Under the pieces are notes generated by a model. That model did no database searches, had not been told where the DNA came from, and saw only the letters and a list, made by a program, of their open reading frames with translations. DNA of 64,000 bases from Epiperipatus broadwayi (Eukaryota; Onychophora; Udeonychophora; Euonychophora; Peripatidae). Position numbers and translations under genes: made by a program. Below, piece by piece: positions 46,105 to 56,960 of this stretch (positions are counted from its first letter, which is position 1; each line of letters opens with the position of its first letter). The DNA is taken from contig JAQFVV010000184.1 in assembly GCA_028023455.1 (NCBI GenBank), positions 1,052,001 through 1,116,000 of the forward strand. Reading direction: 5' to 3'.

Positions 46105-47900
46105 CCGGGTTCGAATATGCGTTCTTGAAGCACTGGCTTCTTAGGCAGAGAAGAACATACTCAGAGAGTATGTATGCCCAAACGATAGCTATAAAATATA
46201 TAACTAGCATTACATTTCCAGGACATAACTTCTTCTCGACTGTTGAGTTCAACACCAAGTTCAAAGCACTTTTTTTGTTTGTGTATAAACACAGGTGCCA
46301 GCTATCTATTCAAGGATGAATAAATAATGCACTTTGGACAATGGCCACTAACTCAATGCCTATGCATCCATGACTAGCTCAGCTGTTTGTAATCACTAAT
46401 AGATTATACATAATTAGTGGTTAAAAGAATTGATAAAAGAATTGTAAAAGGAATTTATAAAAGAGATTGATAAAAAGAATTGACTGACAAATAGAGTTTA
46501 ATTTTAAAGACAATTTATTAACTAACATTAATTTACTAAATTTAAACATCTTTATAATTTTTTAACTAATATAACACACGCACATTTTAAATTAACACAT
46601 TATAATATATATCTTATGAAAAGCATAAATAATATTAGACATCGATAAATTATCTCACATTCACAAACACGCACATCAATAGTTCATTTTATGCATGCTT
46701 ATAAAGTTCAAATTACTTGTCTTTGGAGGCTTTACGAATTAATGCAATGCAATGGCTATTACAGTATAAACAAAAATAAGCAAATGTTTTACCTAGGATT
46801 TTGAACGTAGATTTAGAACTTTGTTTCTTCTTCCATTACGCATACTTCCAGCCAGCTGGGACATTTCCTTGATGAGTTTCCTTATTTTTCATGATTATTA
46901 CTATTGGAGACAATTAGATATTGATGGAGATTTCCAAGTTGTTATGCTGACATTATTTCACGGGCAGATCTTGCTGTTTTCATCGGACTTTAGGCTGTGG
47001 AGAAATGCATGTTCCCAAAAGCTGCTCAACACTGCATTTTTTTTTGTTTCTAGATACAATTAACTTAACTGATTGAAATTAACTGACTCAATTGATTTGT
47101 GAACTGAACTGATTATCCGATAAAATTTTACTATTTATACCTGCGACATGTTGTCCTTGTAATATCCTCCGGCAAAATCTGTTGTCGAAATTCCAGTGAT
47201 AATCCTTTGACAACATGTTTTGGAAGATTGCTTAATTAGTAATAGCCATGCAAAATGTATTGTTGTATATTTTAATTAATATCTAATCCTTTGGAGACAA
47301 GCTTTTTAATCCTATAGTTTTATATTTTAATTAATAGCCATTGCCATGTTTTTTTAATGATAATCTTCTTTAACTTTCATTTGTTTATAATAACATTTAT
47401 TACGCATACATTTATTCTATTATTGACAATCGCACATATATACACACATATATTACTAGTTTTAAGATTACTTTTTCTTTAATTCAAATGAAAAGAGATT
47501 TGTATTTTTTTAAACTTTAAATTATTTATATTTTACGAATACTAATAAGAAAACTCTTTACTTCCTTTTTATAAAACCTTTAGTTTAATTTTTCTAATGA
47601 AACACCCCTCTCCCCTTCTGATTAATTAATTGTAGCTTTTTATTTCAAAAACTAACGATGGAAAACTATTTGATTCATATCTTTTTCGAAAACAAACTGT
47701 AATAAACTCTTAAACTTTTAATTTTACTTTTGACAGCAAACTGATTTTGTTTACTTAAAGAAACCTTTTAGATTTTTATAACTTATTTATTATTTAATAA
47801 TTTTTTTTAGGCAAAATCATCATGTGCCAATTTCAATATTGGTGCAATATATATATATATGAGGGTTGGATCAAATTCTTGTGAGCCCTTCAATTTTTTT
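46105..47900. other. Spacer, no gene recognised
   Basis: Slightly GC-richer near 46105-46340, with a CATACTCAGAGAGTATG hairpin at about 46157-46173. A short degenerate array of 'AAAAGAATTGAT' words lies at about 46426-46490. Similar 'AATCCTTTGxxGACAA' phrases at about 47203 and 47287 hint at an old duplication. No coding frame has a domain. Confidence 0.4.
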
Positions 47901-48101
47901 TATATGAGCAAGGCTAATTAGTTTTTATTTTATTATTATTGTTTAATATTTTCCCTAAGAGCAAGATTAATTAAAGGCTTCCCTACATTGTGTATTGCCA
48001 TACTGGGTTGACTTATAGAATTATTTACCACTATCATATGAGCCATTTCCTTGAATTTTTTTCTATGCATTTTTCCTCTTTATCAATATCTTTGAATTTT
48101 C

Positions 48102-48527
48102 TTAATTAAACATATGGACATTAGTACATACATGATCTATACATACATGATCTACTACAGTAGACACATCTGTTTTTTCTCTTTTAAGCATTAGTTTGTG
48201 TTCTTTCAATCGCTGTTCAACAGGGCAACAGGTCTCACTAATGTACTTCTTTTCATATTTACATGGTATTTTATAGATGTAGTTTTTGTTCTTCACCATT
48301 TCCAGTTTAGGCTTAGTAGAAGTAAGAATTCCTTGAAGTATAGTATGGTTTTGGAAAGCTGTTCTAATGTTATATTGATTGCAGATTTTCTTTAATTTGT
48401 CTGCCATTCCTGGTATATATGGATACACTACCATACCAATAATTGTTTTCTCTTTTGGTGTCTCTTTGTGTTGTCTATTGAAGGTTTTCTTGATGACCAC
48501 TGATGGATAACCATTCTTCATAAGCAT
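48102..48527 (-). pseudogene. PLE C-terminal GIY-YIG endonuclease segment
   Basis: A 141-codon frame. Residues 31-60 (GMVVYPYIPGMADKLKKICN) form the connector. GIY-YIG begins at 83 (YIYKIPC), with KYISET at 94-99, conserved Arg at 106 (VEQRLKEH) and His at 110. The usual YIG is YIS here, so the motif's glycine is lost. Near the C-terminus a 15-bp tandem repeat (48126-48155) doubles the DHVC block. It is frameshifted relative to the RT and therefore inactive. Confidence 0.8.
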
Positions 48528-48803
48528 TTATTTGATGTGAATCTTTTCTTTTTTTAAATCACTGTTTTCTGAACAAATCTTTGCTCTGCTCCATAGTGAT
48601 AGTACAATTCCATGTTTAGTGCTTCTCATATGATTGGATGTATATGCCAAGTACTTGCCAGCATGTGATGGTTTTCTACACACTATTGTTTTTACTTTGC
48701 CCTGAGGGAGTCTTGTCACAAGAACATCCAAGAATACCAATTTTTGTTCTTGATCCAATTCCATTGTGAATTTAATTGTAGAAGATATATTATTAATGTG
48801 CAT
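48528..48803 (-). pseudogene. PLE RT thumb/connector segment
   Basis: A 91-codon frame: STIKFTMELDQEQKLVFLDV, then LVTRLPQGKVKTIVCRKPSH, then YLAYTSNHMRSTKHGIVLSL. This is the diagnostic post-YVDD stretch of PLEs ('i.FT.E.e....lpFLDvl..r...g...t.vyRKpt....Yl...SnHp...K.gvi..L'). Confidence 0.8.
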
Positions 48804-48812
48804 CCTGAATGA

Positions 48813-49400
48813 CTATAATTGTACCTCATCATGTGGCCATATCACAAATGTATCATCAACATACCAAAGCCACACTTTAGTTGGACATGGAGTAGCACTT
48901 ATGACTGTGGTTTCAAGTTTTTCCATGTAAATGTTGCTGAGCAACGGTGACAGTGATGATACCATAGTCATTCCTTGATTTTGTTGGAAGAAGTCTGAGG
49001 TATATTGAAAGTATGTTGTTGTCATATGGAATGTTAATAATTCTACTATACTATCAATAAGGAACAGCTGTTCTAGTTTGTAAACTATTATCATCATATA
49101 ACCTTTTCCTTACAATAGACAATGCCTCATCTCATGGTACATTTGTAAATAGACTTTCCACATCAAAGTTTATCAATATGTCAGTTCTTTTCATTTTTAC
49201 GTTCCTGACTAATTCTACAAAGTGCTTAGAATCTCTGACAAAGTATTGTGTCCTGTATGCCAATGGACTAAGAACTTTGAGAAGAAATCTTGACAAATTT
49301 TGACATGGTTAATTTCTAGAACAATAGATCTTAATGGAATATTGTCTTTATGGATTTTTAAATAGTCCATACAGGTGAGGAATTTTGCTGAAATATGAAG
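48813..49400 (-). pseudogene. PLE reverse transcriptase domain
   Basis: Pieces in two frames give KIHKDNIPLRSIV (about 49340-49380, 'PKIHKpg.PlRPIvs'), then VRDSKHFVELVRNVK and DILINFDVESLFTNVP (motif A, one stop follows). Next is DEALSIVRKRLYDD. After a frame change near 49095 come QNQGMTMVSSLSPLLSNIYM (motif B; PLEs usually have MGSPLSP) and LWYVDDTFVIW (motif C with both aspartates). The catalytic aspartates are still present; the reading frame is not. Confidence 0.8.
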
Positions 49401-49840
49401 TTAAATTTTCTTTTTTCTGAATCACTATAATACCTGTGATGCTTCTGGAGTAATGCTAGTAGTTTTAGCTGTGTATTTGGAATTGAATTTTTTGCTACTT
49501 TTTTGTATTGGTCTGTTGTGAGAAGGCTTTGTATTTTGTTATCTTAATCAATTTTATCCATTGCAACTGTCATGTTACTTTTTGCAGCACGAAAAATGAT
49601 TATAGATGTATCCTGTTTGAGAAATTTAATAGCTTTCCTCTCAGCACATGAAATGTTTAATTTCTGCTTGTGCACTTGATGTCTTTTGAAGTGTCCTTTT
49701 TATTCTCCAGTGTAACTCTGCTGCTTCTTCTAGAGTCAAGTTTTGGGTCATCTCCTCAGTGACTGCCATTATATCCAATAATGGGATAGTAGATGGTGTA
49801 ATGGCAAAATGATAATTCAGCATCAGTAATGTGTTTAGAA

Positions 49841-50191
49841 CTAAGATTTTTCACTGATGATGATGCTGACTAGTTGCAGTATGACTTTTGACTTGTCCAT
49901 GTAGATATTCTTCTGAAGTTCTTTTATCCTTCTATGTAACTTACAATATGATCTGATCATTGCTTGACAAATTCTTGAATCTTTATCTGTAAGCTTATTA
50001 TGTAGAAATGATTCCACATTTCTAATAGAACACAACATTTGATACTTGGAAAACCACTGAGCCTTTATACTTTCTCTCAATAAGGCCTCATTTGCTCTCT
50101 GAATAATTTTCTCAGTTCTCTTGAAGGTAATAATAGGTTTTAACTGCAAACCCTTAGGAATGATCTCTTCTGATTTACATTTACATAACAA
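49841..50191 (-). pseudogene. PLE N-terminal segment
   Basis: A 116-codon frame beginning MLCKCKSEEIIPKGLQLKP. In PLE proteins a 'P.GL.lk' motif near the N-terminus precedes a helical region (here KIIQRANEALLRESIKAQWF and CKLHRRIKELQKN) before the RT. Position and strand agree with that. The next short frame (49823-49641, TEEMTQNLTLEEAAELHWRI) probably continues the linker after a frameshift. Confidence 0.6.
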
Positions 50192-50225
50192 AGTTAAATG
50201 ATTTTCTACTTTAGCCAGTTTATAT

Positions 50226-50565
50226 AAATATATAAAATTTCTACTATATGTTGCCTTTGACGGAATAGCTCAGTTGGTAGAGGGTTTGCCTTAAATTTAA
50301 TATTCAAGAATCTAAAGATGCGAGTTCAACTTCTAAGCGAATATTGTCACTGTGCATATAGGCCAGCAACACTTGAAGAATGGTGGAGAATAATACTACT
50401 CGAAACGTTGTGTAATTTCTAACCTGGGTTGTATATTTGTGTGCTATTAATAACAAGTTGTTTTTATTTGGAATGTTTAAATAAAGTTTAAAATTTTCTA
50501 TACATTCAACATTCACTCATAGATGATGGAAGTAGATTAACTTACCACATCTAATAGACCATTAT
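50226..50565 (+). repeat. tRNA-headed repeat with hairpin body (SINE or Penelope pLTR), copy 2
   Basis: Plus-strand box A TAGCTCAGTTGGTAGAG (50266-50282), box-B-like GCGAGTTCAACTTC (50320-50333), hairpin body (CAACACTTGAAGAATGG ... CGAAAC at 50406) and AATAAAGTTTAAAATTTTCT (about 50480-50500). It is inverted relative to 43597-43912 and points away from the adjoining PLE reading frame. It starts about 30 bp upstream of the PLE N-terminal frame. It may be the PLE's own terminal repeat or an independent SINE that landed there. Confidence 0.65.
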
Positions 50566-51360
50566 AGATATATATTGGGTGATCTACAAATTTCAGAGTT
50601 ATCCATCAAATATAAATTTTGTTATTAAGATAAAATTCTAAATCATTTTAAATCAGAACTTTAATAGGACATTTTTAATGTTTCTATATTAATTTAAGAC
50701 TAACTATATAAATAATAACAATTTTTCTCAGATAAATTATCCCCCTTTCAATATTTTAAGTATGTGAATACTAAAAAGATCTACAATAATGAAATAACCT
50801 TCAGATATGAATGTCTGCTGCTAGTAATTTATGCATAGCACTTGACAAAAAACATTTTTCTCATTTGTAAAATAGTTGATTTATGAGCTTATTTCTAATA
50901 TAAACAAAATTTTTATTCTCATAGTTTCACTAAACACTAGATATTGTTTATGTTTTGTTTCTCAAAACTTTTTTCTTTTTTTTTTCTTATTCTATTAATT
51001 TCTCATATGCTTCTAACCTTCCTGGCCATGTAAGAAAAGCCTGAGATTGACATAAAATGGAGATCTTTAAATTAGATACTATTTCTGTTTGTATCTCAGA
51101 TATTTTTTCTTACTCTATTGATTTAAGAATAATACCATACAACTTTCTTTTATGCTTTTAAGAATAAGCATATGAGAAAATGATGTAACATTATTATTGT
51201 AATAACCTACTTGGCTTTGGAGTAAGAGAGATTTGTGATTGACATAAAATGGAGAACTTTAATATATGCAGAAAGTGATGTAAGAAAGTTACTTTGGATT
51301 CAAAACATTATTTTTTTAATTTCTGATTATTAACTTGATTAGTATAAAAAATGTAAAAAA
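50566..51360. other. Spacer with one short direct repeat
   Basis: 'GATTGACATAAAATGGAGA' occurs at about 51046 and 51238 in similar surroundings ('CTTCCTGGCCATGTAAGA' versus 'CTTGGCTTTGGAGTAAGA'), so a ~190-bp tandem duplication is likely. Nothing codes. Confidence 0.45.
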
Positions 51361-51510
51361 TGGCTGCTAGAGGCATAAATGAATTAGTTTCAGTTTTGAA
51401 TCTTAGTCCTCAACTGATGAAGACAAAAGCTAGAAACTAATCTTGAAGTAAGAATATTAAAACATTATATTATATGGAGTCTACTGATTACTCAGCTTAC
51501 AATAAACCAT
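51361..51510 (+). repeat. SINE-like repeat, second subfamily, copy 2
   Basis: Box-A-like TGGCTGCTAGAGGCATAA (51361) and box-B-like TTTTGAATCTTAGTCC are followed by CTGATGAAGACAAAAGCTA then GAAAC (51414-51437), and then TCTACTGATTACTCAGCTT. It aligns with 37342-37515. It is more decayed at the head than copy 1 but keeps the CTGATGA...GAAAC pair intact. Confidence 0.45.
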
Positions 51511-54500
51511 TCTAGACTGAGGTAAAAATTATTTTTTATTCTCTTATATAGTAATCATGATCATACCATCCATGTACATTATGAATACATTATTTTTTGT
51601 ATACAAGATGATAAATAAAATTTGCAAAATCCTTATGAAGATAAGTTTAGTCAGAAGAGGTGCCTAAATGTGATTTTTCACATGGTAAAATAATCAATAA
51701 CAAATTAATAGAAACTGGATTTATGACTTTGTCAAATGACTTTATTCTTAACAAGTCCTATTTTGGGATATTTTTTATAAATATGGAAAAATCTATAAAT
51801 AGGATTTTTTTAAAATGCCATGAATCATAAAATCTGGTTAGATTATTATCTCTTGGATTTCTCTTTTAACTAATAGAAATAATTGTAATATAAATAACAT
51901 GATAGAAAGGAGTGGTGATAATAATAATATAAATCAATTTTTATGTAAATATTATTACATAGAATATGAAAATTTTGTTGGTATGATATATTCAAAATTT
52001 AAATGTAAGACAGTGCTTGTAGCTAAGATATTAAAAAAGTAAAATTGATGTAGCTGCTCTTAGAGAAACCTCAACGTGAAGAGGAAGAAAGTTCAAATGT
52101 ATGAATTCAAATGACTGATGTTTTATGATAGAACAATTCACTAAATATAATAAATTTCACAATGCCAAGTTGAACTTGTATTAAGTTCAATTTATTTTTT
52201 GTATGTTTGAGATATATCAACTTATTTTGTACAATTTTAGATAGACTCATTTTATTAATGCTTAAGTTCCAACATTTTTCAAAAGTTCTGAGAAAGAAAA
52301 CTTTATCTCTTGATGAATAATATTACTACACCAAATCCATCAAGGCTATTTTTTAAAACTTTAAATACATATATTAGTTTAGCCTTTCCAAGCTATTGTG
52401 CATGCGCTTTTTACGAGTGTTAATAATAAATGAATACTTTCATTCACAACACAAGATATAGTATTTATGAAAGAATAAAATGAATCCACTTATTCTTTCC
52501 AACCCAAATGCTTATATATGGGAAAATTTTCAAGTACTGGAAATGAAAGTGTAAGGATAGACCACTCAATTTAAATTACTGTTTACGATGTCTAAATGAA
52601 TGACGTCGACAAAATTATCTAGAATTTACTAAACATCTCTCTCAAATGAAACTTAAACATACGTAAATAAGCATTTATTTTTATAGCACTATAAAAATAA
52701 ATGCTGATTTATATATTAGTTTAGTGCATTAAAATATGAAGATTTTTATTTAATTTTTATTACAATGACTCACAATGATAAACACTGTTTAAACATGACA
52801 AAATAATTTCTATTAAAAAACTTGTATACAACTTATAGGTGAAGATTGTTGAGCAAATTATAAATTAGCATCATTTAAAGTCAAAATTATAGTGATACTG
52901 AAAATATGCTAATCCCAAACATAATGATAAAAAAGTTGATATTCATTTGCCACTAATACTAAATTTTTAACTTTGATTGAAAACTGGTCATGATATTAGG
53001 TATGACTTTTTAAAAAAGTATTTTGTATAATATAAATAAATCCATTCTTAGATTCACTAAGAAGAATATTAGGTCATTTCTATGACAATGATTGCATTAC
53101 AAATGACATGATTAATAGAAAATAGGTAGACTCATTTAGTTGGCTAAGTAATAAAATGAATATTGAGATTCATAAGCAACATAAAGATTTAAAGACATAA
53201 ATTAGAAAATATAAAAATAACTAGTGGATTAAATTTCAAGTGAGTCCATTGTGATCACTTTAAATTTTTTGCTGCTCTAAAAGCAACATATAATTCTGAA
53301 AAATATCACAATTCTATTAAATCAATGGTTTACCATTTATATGATAACTTGAACAGATTATGGTAATATTTTCATTATCTTTTGCAATAATGGTACAAGA
53401 TTCATGTCATGGCTCTGTTATAGCACTTATTGATGATAAGAAAATGCAACTGTCCCTGGAAAGAGATATACAGTCCTATGTTATCTGTATATTTTAATAA
53501 CTTTTAAATATAGAAATATAATTCACATACAACAGTTTTCAACATATCCCTAACACCTAGGATTTCATATGAATATTATTACTTTCCCAACCACCATCCT
53601 ATATCTTCCACACTGAATAAATCACTCAACATCATAAAATATACAAACAGTTTTCTAAAATAACTTCCAAAACATAATATTAAAAAAACAACAAAGAGCT
53701 AAATTCATTTCAAGATGTTTTTTAAAAGTTTTCATGCACAAATGAACTTGATAAACATGCATCAGTCCTATACATTTTATTTATTTGTTATGATATAATT
53801 TAGAGATCAGTATTATATTCTTTTCTGTATTTCAATAAATAACATTCTTAAAATAACATATTAATAATTAAAAGATGTTATATAATGTACACATATTCAA
53901 GCATTCACATTAAAATAAATATTTAAAATATCCTTGGATCTTTTCAAACATTCATCCCAATTTATCAATTCTTTCATAAAATACACACGATGATAATTTT
54001 ATCAATGGTTCATTCCATTGTTTAATATTAAATTCAAGCAATGTGAAATATTAATTTTAAAATACTAATTAGGATATATATTTTCTTAAATAAAAAAAAA
54101 TTATTAAGCAAAATGTAATCTAAATAACAATAAAAAATTACCAATTACCTCATCATATTGCTAAGATCATTCATGGTGATCTGTTTCTTGAACTATACAT
54201 TTTAAAAAACCAATTATGATTGAAATTTGCCTTATTGTTTTTTAAAAACATAATAATTATATAATAACAAGTTAGTTTTAAAATAAAAAAATTGTAATAT
54301 TTTAAAATATAAATGTTAAACTTAATATTAAAAAATAATAAAGTTTTAAAGTTACGAAAAGACTTTTTTCCCTTCTACTCGTAAGCTAAATTGCTTGTCA
54401 GAAATTTGCTTATCAGGAATCTTGCACCATTGCCTAGTTATGATTGGATAGCTTTGTGCACAAATCATTGTTTTGTCTTGGCACCATATGAAGAAATGTA

Positions 54501-55320
54501 CAAATAACAATAATAAAATCCAGTAAAATCCAAAAAGAATATTAATCATCCTGAAGCAATAATTGATCATTCCAGTTTTTTTTTCCTCTTGAAATTTATT
54601 CAGACATATAATATCTTCTTAAAATAATTTATGGATTCATTTATGAAAACACTTCTTATGTACATTTCAGCCTTTGAGTATAGTAGATATATTTAATAAA
54701 TATAAGTAAGATTCGCATTTTCCATTGGTCAAAAATATTAGTAGCAAACATTATGTAATACAAATTATTTATTTAATACCTTTATCAGTAGATATATAGT
54801 TCATGAATTAAAATAAATATTTCTTTCTTTAAAAATTTATGATTTTTTTTAGCCTTTTAAATATATATATCTTTTCACTAAATAGTTTTTTTTTTCAGGT
54901 AAAAAGAAATTTATATCATTCAAAGCATATATTGACTGATATAATATTAATCTTTTAAAAGACATATTAGAGTTCATTATTTCCAGATAAATTATGTTAA
55001 AATATAATTTATTTAATGATTTAATCAATAGAAAATCCTTTTAAATATAAAAGATATTCAAAGGTCATCTTCAATTTGTCTTTAAATGCATCATTCTTAA
55101 AACTAAGGCTATTTTAATTACTTTAAAGACAAATCAAATATGAATTATTACTAACAGTTATATAAAAAAACAGAAATTCACCATGCCATAAAACATTTTA
55201 AATTCAGTTTTTAAACTTAGAAACAAAGCTTTAGATTCCTCTTATTTTTTTTTCAAATTTAATACTACAATAACATTTCTTAATAAAGATCCAGTTCCTC
55301 TTAATTAACTTTAATAAACT
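51511..55320. other. Spacer with a 36-bp palindrome and one unassigned frame
   Basis: No recognised gene. At 52670-52705 there is a perfect palindrome with 17-bp arms (AGCATTTATTTTTATAG) and a 2-nt centre. A 72-codon minus-strand frame (54570-54352) starts with a hydrophobic segment (NILFGFYWILLLLFVHFFIW), followed by a polar, Cys-containing tail ending EGKKVFS. It is signal- or anchor-like, but one short frame in AT-rich DNA is weak evidence for a gene. Confidence 0.4.
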
Positions 55321-55329
55321 AACTGCACA

Positions 55330-56050
55330 ATGGCCACTCTTCCCTAGTATTCAGACAAAAAATCTCCATTTGGGATGCTCATGGCCTGCTATTTCCCACA
55401 CAAAACTCTACCATTCCTTACCTAGGTGGTAACAATCATGTGGTCACCAGGTTTTTCAAGCATCTCAGGCTGGAGCCAAGGTTCCTGGACTTTCTCGTAA
55501 AAATCAACCTGAATTCACTCCAGACAAACTGGTTCCTGCACTACAGGAGATTCCTCAAGAATATAGATCCTATGTGTCACAACTGCCATAGAACCTGTGA
55601 AACCTTTGATCATATGATAAATGATTGCCCAGCATATGACAAAATCAGAACTTTCATTACTTACCACTGCCACATTTCCCTGAACAAAATCTTAAATATT
55701 AAATGCTGCTTCCTGTCCAGGGATTATGTCACCACAAGACTCTCAACCTTTCTGACTTATGCCATCTGGTTGGCCAGATGTTGCAACAAGTTTACCTTTC
55801 CTCATCCCAAGCCTGAAGACACATTCATTTCCAAGCTAAAGGAATTTCGCTATAAGGACAGAATAATCTCTTCCAGATTTTTATTTGACAACATGTGGAG
55901 CCTGATTAAGCTGGATTAACAACACCAGTAACCACATCAGAACATTTGGTTGCCTGACTAACATGGATAACTATTATTTTTGATTTACAATTGTATCACT
56001 ATTACATATGGTTTTTTCAATAAAATTATTTATCAATAAAGTCATTTCAA
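55330..56050 (+). mobile_element. LINE-D: 3' end of a non-LTR retrotransposon
   Basis: A GC-richer stretch with one long frame (55440-55919) and, after the stop, AATAAAATTATTTATCAATAAAG at about 56020-56040, consistent with a retroelement 3' end. The 5' part is missing apart from about 100 bp of coding-like sequence upstream. It was probably truncated at insertion. Confidence 0.6.
55440..55919 (+). pseudogene. C-terminal zinc-finger region of the LINE-D polyprotein
   Basis: 159 open codons. TNWFLHYRRFLKNIDPMCHNC continues RTCETFDHMINDC (described here in two parts), giving a Cys-Cys-His-Cys pattern at residues 46, 49, 58 and 63. Family RT proteins end in the same '.....L.......CP.C....ET..H.l..C' finger after the RT. 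Downstream are KEFRYKDRII and FDNMWSLIKLD before the stop. It is uninterrupted, so this copy is fairly young, but the RT itself is absent. Clade not determined (R1/I/jockey and CR1 groups share this finger). Confidence 0.6.
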
Positions 56051-56399
56051 ATAAATGGTCACTTATTCCAACATACTATTTATAAAAATTACAACATTCT
56101 TATGTTGCAGTATTTTTCTTGACATTTGGTATTCATTTTCCTAATATTTAAGTAGCCACTATCACATTCCATAGAATTATTGAGGTCCTAATCTAAGTTC
56201 AGGTGGTGTTTAGTGAATCATTATTTAAGTAGTTATTCCAATTATATTTTCAAAAAAATACTTTCAAGTAAAATAATAATTTAAAAGAAATTACTACTGT
56301 CATAATATAAAAAATATACTTATAAATTTCAAACTAAATTCAATTTAAAATTTAAATCACTGTTTTATTCTGAATTTGAATCCATATTAACCATTTGAA
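56051..56399. other. Spacer, no gene seen
   Basis: AT-rich; no supported feature. Confidence 0.4.
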
Positions 56400-56960
56400 T
56401 GCATGACTCATCAAAAAACGTGAAGATTTGACATCACTCTAAATCGGCTATGTTTTATCCCACGTATACATATTATATGTCGTTCGAAAAAAAATCAAAA
56501 GTTCTGTAAGATGGTGCCCTCTTCAGAATTATTTTACAATTAAAAAATCAATAAAAATGACCATATATGTCAAACAAAACCAAAGCACCGCCTCCTCACC
56601 AACTTTTCTTGAATCTTATTGGCTGTCCCACTTCTGTCAGAAAGAGAAATGGCTGCCAAAAAGTAAAAAGTTACGTTCATTTTGATTTTTATTATGAAAA
56701 TGATAAACGAATGTTTACAACATTTTAAACAATATTTGAATTGAATTACAAATTATTATTGATAAAATAATACTAAAAATCAAATTATTTTAGAAAAATA
56801 GTTAAGATATTACCAAGAATTATTTATTTATTGCTACATATTGATCGTAACGTTAAAGTGAAAAAAAAGATTGCTGACGCAATCTTGTTTGGTTGGTTGA
56901 ATAGCGGTTACTTTTATTTCACCGCAATTGAATATTTTTTAAATTATAAATCAAATTTTA
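56400..56960. promoter_or_regulatory. CpG-bearing, CCAAT-containing stretch, possible promoter
   Basis: This stretch has unusually many CpG words for the window (AAACGTG, ATCGGC, CACGTA, GTCGTTCGAA, CACCGCC). It also has a CCAAT box on the minus strand (TTATTGGCTG at about 56620), a YY1-like AAGATGGTGCC (56510) and ATGGCTGCC (about 56649), which opens only five codons. An 8-bp perfect hairpin (AAGATTGC/GCAATCTT) lies at 56867-56886. It could be a host promoter/first exon or an unrecognised repeat. No downstream coding exon is visible. Confidence 0.2.

Larger units (their letters stand above)
47930..50215 (-). mobile_element. Penelope-like element (PLE), broken
   Basis: The minus strand carries the PLE plan in order: an N-terminal region, a reverse transcriptase with INFDVESLFTNVP, QGMTMVSSLSPLLSNIYME and YVDDTFVIW, a connector with FLDVLVTR and CRKPSHAGKYL, and a C-terminal GIY-YIG endonuclease. 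PLEs copy RNA with an RT related to telomerase and cut DNA with the GIY-YIG domain. Stops and frameshifts separate every part. The coding stretch ends near 47.93 kb with ISQPSMAIHNVGKPL, a PLE-like tail. A tRNA-headed repeat abuts the 5' side. Confidence 0.85.

Noticed and set aside
54352-54570. Short frame with a hydrophobic N-terminus, possible secreted peptide
   Set aside because: One 72-codon frame in AT-rich DNA, where Ile/Leu/Phe-rich frames arise easily. No known domain, no convincing splice sites or neighbouring exons.
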